Assembly (NCBI GenBank): GCA_965365655.1
Contig: CBDUCN010000227.1
Location: 1 to 8,905, forward strand
Direction: 5' to 3'
From: JBFHNV01 sp965365655
GTDB taxonomy: Bacteria > Pseudomonadota > Gammaproteobacteria > HK1
Length of the DNA stretch: 8,905 nt
Below, piece by piece: positions 1 through 6,879 of this stretch. Below the pieces are notes generated by a model, which did not search any database, was not told where the DNA came from, and saw only the letters and a list, made by a program, of their open reading frames with translations. Position 1 is the stretch's first letter. Every line of letters starts with the position of its first letter. Position numbers and translations under genes: made by a program.

Positions 1-1784
1 GCGGTGACCGCGACCCGCTCGTCGCGCCCTTCCGCGATGCGCACCGCGACGTGGCGCAGCACCGCGCCGATCTCGCGCTCCAGGTTGCGGCAGCCCGCCT
101 CGCGCGTGTACTCGCGCACGATGCGCCGCAGCGCCGCGTCGTCCAGCGACGCCTGCTCCGCGCTCAGGCCGTTGGCCTTCAGCTGGCGGCGCACCAGGTA
201 GCGCTTCGCGATCTCGGTCTTCTCCTCCTCGGTGTAGCCGGTCAGCTCGATCACCTCCATGCGGTCGCGCAGCGGCCCGGGGATCGCGTCCAGCACGTTC
301 GCGGTGGCGATGAACATCACCTTGCTGAGATCGAAGGCGACGCCCAGGTAGTTGTCGCGGAAGGTCGCGTTCTGCTCCGGGTCCAGCACCTCGAGCAGCG
401 CCGACGACGGGTCGCCGTGGAAGCCTCCGGCCCCCAGCTTGTCGACCTCGTCCAGCATCAGCACCGGGTTGCGGGTGCCGGCCTTGCGCAGGCTCTGCAC
501 GATGTTGCCCGGCAGCGCGCCCAGATAGGTGCGCCGGTGACCGCGGATCTCGGCCTCGTCGTGCACGCCGCCGAGGCTCAGGCGCTGGAACTGGAGATCC
601 AGCGTGCGCGCGATGCTCTTGCCCAGCGAGGTCTTGCCGACGCCGGGCGGCCCCACCAGGCACAGGATGGGGCTGCGGCCCTCGGGGTTGAGCTTGCGCA
701 CCGCGAGGTACTCGAGGATGCGCTTCTTGACCTTCTCGAGGCCGAAGTGATCCTCGTCGAGGATCGCCCTCGCGCGCGCGATGTCGATGGACTCGGCGTC
801 CAGCGTCGACCACGGCAGCGCCGTCATCCAGTCCAGCCACGTGCGCACCATGCCGTGCTCGCCGGATGCCTCCGGCATGCGCTGCAGGCGCTTGAGCTCC
901 TTGCGCGCCTCCTTCCCGGCCTCGTCGGGCATGCCCGCCTCGTCGATGGCCTTCGCGATCGCGGCGATCTCCTCGCCCGCGTCCTCGTCGTCGCCCAGCT
1001 CCTTCTGGATCGTGCGCATCTGCTCGCGCAGCATCGCCTCGCGCTGGCGCTGGTCGATGGACTCCTTGGTCTGGCGGCCGATCTCGTGCGAGAGCTTCAG
1101 CACCTCGAGCTGGTGCGAGACCCGGTCCACGACCTGGTCGAGGCGCCGCTCGACGTCGAGCGTCTCCAGCAGCGCCTGCTTGTCCGCCGGCGTCACGTCC
1201 AGGAAGCTCGCGATCAGGTCGGCGAGCGCGGACGGGGATTCCATGCCCTGCAGCGTGCGCACCAGCTCCTGCGGCACCTGCGGGATCAGCTCCGCGGCCT
1301 CCAGCGCCTGCTGGCGCAGGTAGTGCGCGCGCGCCTCCACCGCCTTGCCGGCGCCGCCCGTCTCGCGCACCGGCTCGCTGCGCGCGACCAGGAACGGGAA
1401 GCCCTCGACGAAGTCCAGCGCGCGGAAGCGCTGCTCGCCGCGCACGATCAGGTGGTGGGTGCCGTCCGGCGCGGTCACGTAGCGCAGCACCTCGGCGACG
1501 GTGCCGACGCGGTGCAGGCCGTCGGCGCCCGGGTCCTCCTCGGACGGGTCGCGCTGCAGCAGGAAGCCGAGCCTGCGCTGGCTGCGCACGGCTTCCTGCG
1601 CCGCGGCCACCGAGCGCTCGCGGCCGACCGCGACCGGCACCACGACGCCCGGGAACAGCACGAGGTTGCGCACCGGGACGACGATGATGACGTCCTCGGG
1701 CAGCGCGACGCCGCCGCTGTCGTCGGCGGCGTGGCTCTCGTCGGCGCGGTTCAGGATCGTCTCGTCCATCGTGTTCTCGCTCAT
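1..1784 (-). CDS. lon: ATP-dependent protease Lon (endopeptidase La), C-terminal part beyond window
   Basis: Cytoplasmic AAA+ serine protease that unfolds and degrades damaged or regulatory proteins. About 594 residues are visible, starting at an ATG (1784-1782). After a polar N-terminal extension of about 25 residues comes the LON substrate-recognition domain (begins EDVIIVPVRNLVLFPG). A helical linker follows (KELGDDEDAGEE region), then the AAA+ module: Walker A GPPGVGKT (residues 378-385, K384), Walker B LMLDEVDK (D445, E446) and sensor-1 FIATAN (N496). The Ser-Lys protease domain lies off the left edge, so proteolytic competence cannot be judged here. The start overlaps the hsp20 stop as ATGA and has no clear Shine-Dalgarno sequence, which suggests translational coupling. 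Housekeeping lon normally follows clpX. The hsp20 linkage and heat-shock promoter suggest an accessory Lon paralogue (inference). Confidence 0.96.
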   Translation of the reverse strand, partial: MSENTMDETILNRADESHAADDSGGVALPEDVIIVVPVRNLVLFPGVVVPVAVGRERSVAAAQEAVRSQRRLGFLLQRDPSEEDPGADGLHRVGTVAEVLRYVTAPDGTHHLIVRGEQRFRALDFVEGFPFLVARSEPVRETGGAGKAVEARAHYLRQQALEAAELIPQVPQELVRTLQGMESPSALADLIASFLDVTPADKQALLETLDVERRLDQVVDRVSHQLEVLKLSHEIGRQTKESIDQRQREAMLREQMRTIQKELGDDEDAGEEIAAIAKAIDEAGMPDEAGKEARKELKRLQRMPEASGEHGMVRTWLDWMTALPWSTLDAESIDIARARAILDEDHFGLEKVKKRILEYLAVRKLNPEGRSPILCLVGPPGVGKTSLGKSIARTLDLQFQRLSLGGVHDEAEIRGHRRTYLGALPGNIVQSLRKAGTRNPVLMLDEVDKLGAGGFHGDPSSALLEVLDPEQNATFRDNYLGVAFDLSKVMFIATANVLDAIPGPLRDRMEVIELTGYTEEEKTEIAKRYLVRRQLKANGLSAEQASLDDAALRRIVREYTREAGCRNLEREIGAVLRHVAVRIAEGRDERVAVT

Positions 1785-2203
1785 GTCTTGCGCAGCAGGA
1801 TGTGCAGGCACCCGTGGGCCAGCACCTGCTGCATCAGCTCGAGGCGCTCCACCGGCAGCGCGATGCGCCGCTCGATGCGCCCGTACGGGATCTCCAGTCG
1901 GCGGATGGCCGCGCGGCGCAGCTCCGCCGGGGGCGTGCGGCGCGCGCGCACCACGAGTGCGCCGGGCTCGCCGCGCACCTCCACCGCGTCGGGCGCGACG
2001 CCCGGCAGCGCGACGGTGACGATCACGTGGCCCGCGTCCTCGAACACGTCCACCGGCGGCTCCCACGCGGGCTCCGTGCGCTCCCACTCCGGGGCCGCGG
2101 CGGCGGGCCCGGGCTGGAAGAACTGGCGGTGCAGGCGCTCGGCCTGCTCCAGCAGCTCGCAGGCCTCGGCCCACATCCAGCGGCCAGGATCGCGGTTCGG
2201 CAT
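1781..2203 (-). CDS. Hsp20/alpha-crystallin family small heat-shock protein
   Basis: ATP-independent holdase chaperone of 140 residues, expected to bind unfolding proteins in the cytoplasm. A helical N-terminal arm (residues 9-30, with WMWAEACELLEQAERLHRQF) and a short Ala/Pro linker precede the alpha-crystallin domain (about 46-139). That domain begins WEPPVDVFED, contains the VALPGVAPDAVEVR strand region, and closes with HGCLHILLRK, the counterpart of the usual A-x-x-x-n-G-V-L strand. The protein ends at this strand, so the C-terminal tail with the I-x-I/V oligomerisation motif usual in bacterial Hsp20s is missing. The start is supported by AGAGGA five bases upstream of the ATG. It is the first gene of an operon with lon (4-base overlap), so substrates held by Hsp20 may be passed to Lon (inference). 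A sigma-32-like promoter lies about 50 bases upstream. Confidence 0.94.
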   Translation of the reverse strand: MPNRDPGRWMWAEACELLEQAERLHRQFFQPGPAAAAPEWERTEPAWEPPVDVFEDAGHVIVTVALPGVAPDAVEVRGEPGALVVRARRTPPAELRRAAIRRLEIPYGRIERRIALPVERLELMQQVLAHGCLHILLRKT

Positions 2204-2251
2204 GTGGTTCCTCTGTCGACGGGCGGGACGGCACGCGCCCCGATGCCTCCC

Positions 2252-2280
2252 AGATGGGTGCGCCGGCGCGTGCTTTCAAC
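2252..2280 (-). promoter_or_regulatory. Sigma-32 (RpoH) heat-shock promoter for hsp20-lon
   Basis: Read on the minus strand, GTTGAAA (2280-2274) and ACCCATCT (2259-2252) are separated by 14 bases. The RpoH consensus is CTTGAAA, 11-16 bases, CCCCATnT, so each element has one mismatch and the spacing fits. Transcription would begin near 2245, leaving a leader of about 40 bases that contains the hsp20 ribosome-binding site. The identity of the downstream genes, a small heat-shock protein and Lon, independently fits heat-shock control. Confidence 0.8.
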
Positions 2281-2449
2281 GCCCGTGCACGCGCGGGCGG
2301 ACGGGGTCGCGGCGCAGCGCCGGCCCGGGGAAGGACGGCGGCGCGGCGCGCCGCACGGGCCGGGGACGCGGATTCCCCGGCGCAGGAACCCCCACGCGCG
2401 CGCCGTTTGCGCTAGGTTTGCACTCCCGCAGCCCGCCGCCGCCGTCCCG

Positions 2450-3220
2450 TTGAACCCCCGCCGCGTCCTCATCGTCGTCCACCAGGAGCACTCCACGCCG
2501 GGGCGCGTGGGCGAGATGCTGGCCGCGCGCGGCTACGCGCTGGACCGGCGCTGCCCCAGCCTCGGCGACCCGCTGCCGGCGGACGTCTCGGCCTACGCCG
2601 CGTGCGTGGTGTTCGGCGGGCCGCAGAGCGCGAACGACGACCACCTGCCCGGGATCCGCGCCGAGCTGGACTGGCTGGAGCGCCGCGCGCTGCCGTCCGC
2701 GACCCCGCTGCTCGGGATCTGCCTCGGCGCGCAGGAGATGGCCCGGGTGCTGGGCGCGCGGGTGTTCCCGGATCCCGGCGGCCAGGTGGAGATCGGCTAC
2801 AAGCCGATCGCGCCCACCGCTCACGGCGAGGCCTTCCTGCCGCAGCCCGCGACGTTCTACCAGTGGCACTCGGAGACCTTCGAGATCCCGCACGGCGCGG
2901 TGCACCTCGCGGAGAACGACGCGTTCCCGGGCCAGGCCTTCTGCTACGGGGCCCACGCGTGGGCCATCGAGTTCCACCCCGAGATGACGCTCGCGATGAT
3001 CAACCGCTGGTGCACGTCGGAGCGCGGCTCGCGCAAGCTCGCGCTGCCCGGCGCGCAGCCGCACGGCGAGCAGCTGGACGACTTCCGCCGTCACGCGGCA
3101 GCCAGCGACGCCTGGCTCGCGCGCTTCCTCGACCGCTGCCTGCTGGGCGCCGGCGACCCTGACGCGGAGTCCGCGCCGGACGCCGCCGACGCGGATCAGC
3201 GGATCAGGCGCTCCACGTAG
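2450..3220 (+). CDS. Class-I glutamine amidotransferase-like protein (GATase1 domain)
   Basis: Stand-alone GMP-synthase-type glutamine amidotransferase domain of 256 residues, expected to hydrolyse glutamine to glutamate and pass on ammonia. The acceptor is unknown. Numbering from the TTG start, an oxyanion-loop motif FGGPQS lies at residues 55-60 and the nucleophile elbow GICLGAQ at 89-95 (Cys91). The catalytic pair sits in EFHPEM (His176, Glu178), so the triad is complete. A YQWHSETF segment (137-144) matches the GMP-synthase-like GATase fold. The last 25 residues are Asp/Ala-rich and probably disordered. No ATG or GTG lies near the conserved N-terminus (RRVLIVVHQEHSTPG). TTG at 2450 best fits the family start but lacks a Shine-Dalgarno sequence. 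The gene stands alone, diverging from hsp20 and converging on the kinase, so context gives no pathway. Possible roles include gamma-glutamyl-polyamine or other amide hydrolysis. Confidence 0.88.
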   Translation: MNPRRVLIVVHQEHSTPGRVGEMLAARGYALDRRCPSLGDPLPADVSAYAACVVFGGPQSANDDHLPGIRAELDWLERRALPSATPLLGICLGAQEMARVLGARVFPDPGGQVEIGYKPIAPTAHGEAFLPQPATFYQWHSETFEIPHGAVHLAENDAFPGQAFCYGAHAWAIEFHPEMTLAMINRWCTSERGSRKLALPGAQPHGEQLDDFRRHAAASDAWLARFLDRCLLGAGDPDAESAPDAADADQRIRRST

Positions 3221-3312
3221 TCCGCCCCCAGACCGACCTTCTCGTCGTGGCGCCGGCACGCGTCGATGCGCGCGAACACGTCCACGTAGCCGGTGACCTC
3301 GCCGCGCGGCTC
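3196..3312 (-). other. Unassigned coding-like tail downstream of the kinase gene (possible small ORF or gene remnant)
   Basis: After the kinase stop, one minus-strand frame stays open for 38 codons to a TGA at 3198-3196. By my hand count, G/C is 30/38 at codon position 1, 16/38 at position 2 and 37/38 at position 3, the profile expected of real coding sequence in a high-GC genome. The peptide includes VTGYVDVFARIDACRRH and ends ADYVERLIR. I do not recognise it. There is no ATG. The first plausible starts are GTG at 3285 or 3279, giving under 30 residues. It is in a different frame from the kinase and overlaps the end of the amidotransferase gene on the other strand. It could be a tiny gene, the 3' remnant of a deleted gene, or chance. 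Confidence 0.3.
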
Positions 3313-3319
3313 CCCCGGC

Positions 3320-6037
3320 TCAGTCCGCAGCGTCCGCGATCGACACCGGCAATCCGATCACGATCGTGGTGCCCTGCCCCGGCGCGCTCTGCGCGCGGAT
3401 GTGTCCGCCGAGGTGGGTCACGATGCGGTGCGAGATCGCGAGCCCGAGGCCGGTGCCCTTGCCACGCTCGGAGTCGAGGCCCGGCACCTGGTGGAAGCGC
3501 TCGAACACGTGCTCGACCTGGTCCTCGGGGATTCCCGGCCCGTTGTCCGCGACGGTGATCCGCGCCTCGCCGCCGGCGGACTCCAGGCGCACCTGCACGC
3601 GCCCGCTGCCGCGCTCGCAGAACTTCTCCGCGTTTCCGAGCAGGTTCAGCATCACCTGCGTGAGGCGGTCGCGGTCGCCCTCCACGTACACCGGGGCCGC
3701 GGGCAGCGACGTGTCCAGCGCGACGTCGCCGCCGGCGAAGAGCTGGCGCACCGCGGCCACCGCGGACTCCAGCGGCTCGCGCAGGTCCAGGGTCTGCACG
3801 CGCCACTCCATGCGGCCGGCCTCGATCTTCGCGAGGTCCAGGATCTCGTTCACCAGCCGCGTCAGGCGCTCGCTCTCGCTGACCACGATCGCGAGGAACT
3901 CCGCGCGCTGCTCCGCCGGCAGGTCGTCGTTGTCGCGCAGGATCTCGGAGAACGCACGGATGGACGTCAGCGGCGTGCGCAGCTCGTGGCTGACGGTCGC
4001 GACGAACTCGTCCTTCATGCGGTCCAGCTCCTGCAGGCGCCGGTTCGCGTCGCGCAGCTCGCGCGTCGCCGCCTCGAGCTCCCGCGACTGCTGCTCCAGG
4101 CGCCGGCTGTACTCCATGACCTGCGACGTCTCGTCCAGGATCTGCATCACGTGGTCCAGGCCCAGCACCTCGCCGCGCACCGTCGACGCGACCAGCACGC
4201 GCGCGGACGCGGCGCCCACCGCGCCCGCGAGCAGGCGCTCGACGCGGGCGATCAGGGCCTGCTCCGCGTCGTCGTCTCCGTCGCGGCCGCCGCCGTGCCC
4301 GTGCTCCGCGAGCACCCGCTCGGCCTGCTCCTCGCCGAGGAAGCGCGCGAGCAGCTCGCGCAGCTCCGCGACCGTCGCGGTGCCGCCCCACGCGCCGCCC
4401 TCGCCGCGCTCGCGGAACGGGTCCACGAACAGCGCCGCCTGCACGCGCTCGATCGCCGACTGCTGGCTGAACAGCGACACCGCGACCAGCGTGCCGGCGT
4501 TCGCGAGCAGGCTCCAGAACGCGGCGTGGCCGATCGGATCCAGGTCCGCGAAGCCGAACAGCGCGTAGGGCTTGAGCCACGCCGCGCCGAGCAGGCCGTG
4601 CTCGACGAAGCCGTCCGGCAGCCACCCGGAGCGCGCGAAGCCCGGCAGCAGCAGCGTGTAGGACCAGGTGACGAAGCCCGCGACCAGCCCCAGCGTCGCG
4701 CCGAGGCGCGTCGCGCCGCGCCAGTACATGCCCGCGATGATCGGCGGCGCGAACTGCGCCGCGGCGACGAAGGACACCAGGCCGATGGTGACCAGCGCGT
4801 AGGACTCGCCGATCAGGCGGTAGTAGATGTAGCCGAGCAGCAGCGCGGCGACGATGGCCGCGCGCCGGATGCCGAGCAGCAGCCCGGCGAGGTCGCCGCG
4901 CGCCCGCGCCGCGAGGCCGCCGAAGCGAAGCAGCGCCGGCAGCACCAGGTCGTTGCAGACCATGGTCGACAGCGCGATGGTCTCGACGATCAGCATGCCG
5001 GTGGCCGCCGACAGGCCGCCGATGAACACCAGCAGCGCGAGCGCGTCCGCGCCCGCGGCGAGCGGCAGCGTGAGCATGAAGGTGTCGGGGTCCATGCTGC
5101 CGTCCGGGTACGACAGCACGCCGGCGAACGCGATCGGCAGCACGAACAGGTTGATCACCAGCAGGTAAGCGGGGAACAGCCAGGACGCCTTGCGCACGTG
5201 CCCCTCGTCCACGTTCTCCACCACCGCGACCTGGAACTGACGCGGCAGGCACACGATCGCGCACGCGGACACCAGCGTGAGCAGCAGCCAGCCGCCGCCG
5301 GACAGGTGATCGAGATGCAGCAGCGGCGCGAGCGCCGCGTTCGCCTCGGCGCGCGCGAAGATGTCGGCCGGCCCATCGAAGAGCGTCCAGCACACGAACA
5401 CGCCGGCGGCGAGGAACGCGGCGAGCTTGACCACCGACTCGAACGCGATCGCGCACACCATCCCCTCGTGGCGCTCGCTGGCGTCGATGTGGCGGGTGCC
5501 GAACACGATGGTGAACGCCGCCATCAGCAGCGCGACCCACAGCGCCGAGTCGCGCCACAGCGACGCGCCCGCCCCCGGGGAGCCGCGCGGCTGCCCGTGC
5601 AGCACGTCGAAGCTCAGCACCACGGCCTTCAGCTGCAGCGCGATGTACGGGAGGATGCCGACCAGCGCGATCAGCGTCACCAGCCCGCCCAGCAGCGCGC
5701 TCTTGCCGTAGCGCGAGCCGATGAAGTCGGCGATGGACGTGATGCGCTGCTGCTTCGCGATGCGCACCATCTTGCGCAGCACCAGCCAGCCGAGCGCCAG
5801 CATCAGCGTCGGCCCGAGGTAGATCGGCAGGAACGCGACGCCGCCGCCGGCGGCGCGCCCGACGCTGCCGTAGAAGGTCCACGCGGTGCAGTACACCGCG
5901 ATGGACAGCGTGTACACGTACGGGTTGCGCCCGAGCGGGCGGCCGAGGTCCGCGCGCCGATCGGCGTACCACGCGACCGCGAACATCAGCCCGAGGTACG
6001 CGAACGCGAGCGTGAAGATGACCGGGTCGTCAAGCAT
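3320..6037 (-). CDS. Sodium/solute symporter-like sensor histidine kinase with STAC domain (CbrA/CrbS/MxtR type)
   Basis: Inner-membrane two-component sensor of 905 residues. Residues 1 to about 500 form an SLC5/SSS-like multi-helix domain, including the TAWTFYGSVGRAAGGG and SIADFIGSRYGKSALLGG signatures near the N-terminus. A STAC domain follows (about 550-625, starting at GTATVAELRELL), then a coiled coil (about 640-675). The HisKA domain has VSHELRTPL (phospho-acceptor H684). The ATPase domain has an N box NLLGNAEKF (N802), G1 DNGPGIP (D831), F box FERFHQ and G2 GKGTGLGLAI. All catalytic boxes look intact. No PAS domain lies between STAC and HisKA, and there is no fused receiver. The start ATG sits inside the 3' end of the upstream small membrane gene (8-base overlap) and has no Shine-Dalgarno sequence, so it is probably translationally coupled. 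Relatives control carbon use, including the acetate switch (CrbS, MxtR). The divergent SSS transporter fits such a role, but the ligand is unknown. Confidence 0.95.
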   Translation of the reverse strand: MLDDPVIFTLAFAYLGLMFAVAWYADRRADLGRPLGRNPYVYTLSIAVYCTAWTFYGSVGRAAGGGVAFLPIYLGPTLMLALGWLVLRKMVRIAKQQRITSIADFIGSRYGKSALLGGLVTLIALVGILPYIALQLKAVVLSFDVLHGQPRGSPGAGASLWRDSALWVALLMAAFTIVFGTRHIDASERHEGMVCAIAFESVVKLAAFLAAGVFVCWTLFDGPADIFARAEANAALAPLLHLDHLSGGGWLLLTLVSACAIVCLPRQFQVAVVENVDEGHVRKASWLFPAYLLVINLFVLPIAFAGVLSYPDGSMDPDTFMLTLPLAAGADALALLVFIGGLSAATGMLIVETIALSTMVCNDLVLPALLRFGGLAARARGDLAGLLLGIRRAAIVAALLLGYIYYRLIGESYALVTIGLVSFVAAAQFAPPIIAGMYWRGATRLGATLGLVAGFVTWSYTLLLPGFARSGWLPDGFVEHGLLGAAWLKPYALFGFADLDPIGHAAFWSLLANAGTLVAVSLFSQQSAIERVQAALFVDPFRERGEGGAWGGTATVAELRELLARFLGEEQAERVLAEHGHGGGRDGDDDAEQALIARVERLLAGAVGAASARVLVASTVRGEVLGLDHVMQILDETSQVMEYSRRLEQQSRELEAATRELRDANRRLQELDRMKDEFVATVSHELRTPLTSIRAFSEILRDNDDLPAEQRAEFLAIVVSESERLTRLVNEILDLAKIEAGRMEWRVQTLDLREPLESAVAAVRQLFAGGDVALDTSLPAAPVYVEGDRDRLTQVMLNLLGNAEKFCERGSGRVQVRLESAGGEARITVADNGPGIPEDQVEHVFERFHQVPGLDSERGKGTGLGLAISHRIVTHLGGHIRAQSAPGQGTTIVIGLPVSIADAAD

Positions 6038-6281
6038 CGCGCGTGCCCGGCGCGTCGTGCGGCGTGCTCCGGGTGAGCCGCGGCGGCGCCCGCTCGCGCT
6101 CCGCGATCACCGCGACCGCCGCAATCACCGCCGCCCACAGCACGAACACGTAGAACACCAGCGACGGGATCCCGAGCACCGTGCCGTGGCCGGCGGCGAG
6201 GAACAGGAACGGGTAGTTGAACAGCGCCGCGGCGGCCGCCGTCAGGGCCACCAGCCGCTGCGGGGTGCGCCGGAGGGGCAT
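6030..6281 (-). CDS. Small two-helix membrane protein encoded between response regulator and kinase
   Basis: An 83-residue protein with two predicted transmembrane helices: roughly residues 10-30 (LVALTAAAAALFNYPFLFLA) and 38-60 (from IPSLVFYVFVLWAAV). Between them is a short GHGT-containing loop, and the C-terminal tail is basic and polar. I recognise no named domain. It begins 26 bases after the response-regulator stop and ends 8 bases inside the kinase gene (shared ATGCTTGA). Its own ribosome-binding site is weak. The layout resembles cbrX, the small ORF overlapping and translationally coupled to cbrA in Pseudomonas, though homology is not established here. It may serve as a coupling cistron, a kinase-associated membrane subunit, or both. 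The hydrophobic pattern and tight packing make a real gene likely. Confidence 0.75.
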   Translation of the reverse strand: MPLRRTPQRLVALTAAAAALFNYPFLFLAAGHGTVLGIPSLVFYVFVLWAAVIAAVAVIAERERAPPRLTRSTPHDAPGTRDA

Positions 6282-6307
6282 TGGCCGCTAATCCGGTCCG
6301 CGCCCGC

Positions 6308-6685
6308 CTACGGCGAGGCCTCGCCGAGCAGCGCCTTCGCCCGCGCGAGCACGTCCTGGGTGGAGAACGGCTTGGTCACGTAGTCGTCGGCGCCCATCGC
6401 GAGGCCCTTCTCGCGCTCGATGTCGCGCCCGCGGGCGGTCAGCATCAGGATGCGCACGCCGGCGAGGGCGGGGTCGGCGCGCACCGCCTCGCACACCTCG
6501 TAGCCGCTCTTGCGCGGCATCGTGACGTCGAGCAGCACGAGGTCGGGCGGCGCCTCGGCGATCGCGGCCAGCGCCTCCTCGCCGTCGGCCGCGGAGCGCA
6601 CCGCGAAGCCGGCCTTGCGCATCAGGAACTCGAGCGAGAGCCGGATGTTCGGCTCGTCGTCCACCACCAGCACCGACTGGGCCAC
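6308..6685 (-). CDS. Stand-alone receiver-domain response regulator (CheY-like)
   Basis: A cytoplasmic phospho-receiver of 125 residues that ends directly after the receiver fold, with no DNA-binding or enzymatic output domain. The acidic pair is D9/D10 (VLVVDDEPN), the phospho-acceptor D53 (LVLLDVTMP), the switch threonine T83 (ILMLTA), and the conserved lysine K105 is in YVTKPF. The set is complete. Translation starts at GTG (6685-6683), supported by AGAGGAG about six bases upstream. It is the first gene of a three-gene run ending in the SSS-type kinase, which is its likely phosphodonor. Without an output domain it must act through a protein partner, as a phosphate sink, or in a relay. Which one cannot be told from the sequence. 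Confidence 0.95.
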   Translation of the reverse strand: MAQSVLVVDDEPNIRLSLEFLMRKAGFAVRSAADGEEALAAIAEAPPDLVLLDVTMPRKSGYEVCEAVRADPALAGVRILMLTARGRDIEREKGLAMGADDYVTKPFSTQDVLARAKALLGEASP

Positions 6686-6748
6686 CCGTCACTCCTCTGC
6701 GGCCGAACCGACGCGCGGTGCGATGCACCGTGGCGGCGCGGCGCAACG

Positions 6749-6777
6749 ATGATAGCGCACGCTCCCCGCGCCTTCAC
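6749..6777 (-). promoter_or_regulatory. Candidate sigma-70 promoter for response regulator/kinase operon
   Basis: On the minus strand TATCAT (6754-6749) matches the -10 consensus at five of six positions and lies about 65 bases before the GTG start. The hexamer 17 bases further upstream, GTGAAG (6777-6772), is a poor -35, so an activator or weak constitutive expression would be needed. This is a pattern match only. Confidence 0.3.
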
Positions 6778-6821
6778 CGCCGCGCGGGCGTGTGTCCCTG
6801 CACCCCGCGCACGGTTCCGTT

Positions 6822-6854
6822 CCGTAACACGCCCGGGTAACGCGGACCGTAACC
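6822..6854 (+). promoter_or_regulatory. GTAAC repeat cluster, candidate activator-binding site
   Basis: Three GTAAC cores lie on the same strand at 6824-6828, 6837-6841 and 6849-6853, with spacings of 13 and 12 bases. Two sit in longer CCGTAAC copies (6822-6828, 6847-6853). The right half also reads as an imperfect dyad, GGTAACG, 5 bases, CGTAACC (6836-6854). The cluster is centred about 70 bases upstream of the predicted sigma-54 start. That suits a regulator site, although enhancer sites often lie further away. Confidence 0.4.
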
Positions 6855-6879
6855 CGTTGTTTTTGTTGATCGGCAATGC

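Noticed and set aside
2281..2449. Sigma-70 promoter for the amidotransferase
   Set aside because: The best hexamers around TTTGCG and TAGGTT match poorly and are badly spaced, so no site can be named. The rest of this stretch is featureless GC-rich sequence.
51..2453. Long open plus-strand frame of 800 codons
   Set aside because: It is antisense to lon and hsp20, both of which have complete motifs. Its product is an Arg/Ala/His/Leu-rich low-complexity sequence typical of shadow frames in high-GC DNA.
3221..3319. Bidirectional terminator between the convergent amidotransferase and kinase genes
   Set aside because: I found no stem followed by a T-run on either strand.
3204..5972. Minus-strand open frame of 922 codons overlapping the kinase in another frame
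   Set aside because: It is an Arg/Ala-rich shadow. The true kinase frame carries the membrane helices and all catalytic boxes.
3293..6076. Long open plus-strand frame of 927 codons opposite the kinase
   Set aside because: The composition is Arg/Gln/His/Ala-rich with no fold-like pattern, while the minus strand encodes an intact histidine kinase.
6856..6873. Possible IHF site in the T-rich tract before the sigma-54 promoter
   Set aside because: Read on the minus strand it shares the ATCAA core, but it misses the preceding W and the downstream TTR, and it lies very close to the -24 element. It may bend DNA, but calling IHF is not supported.
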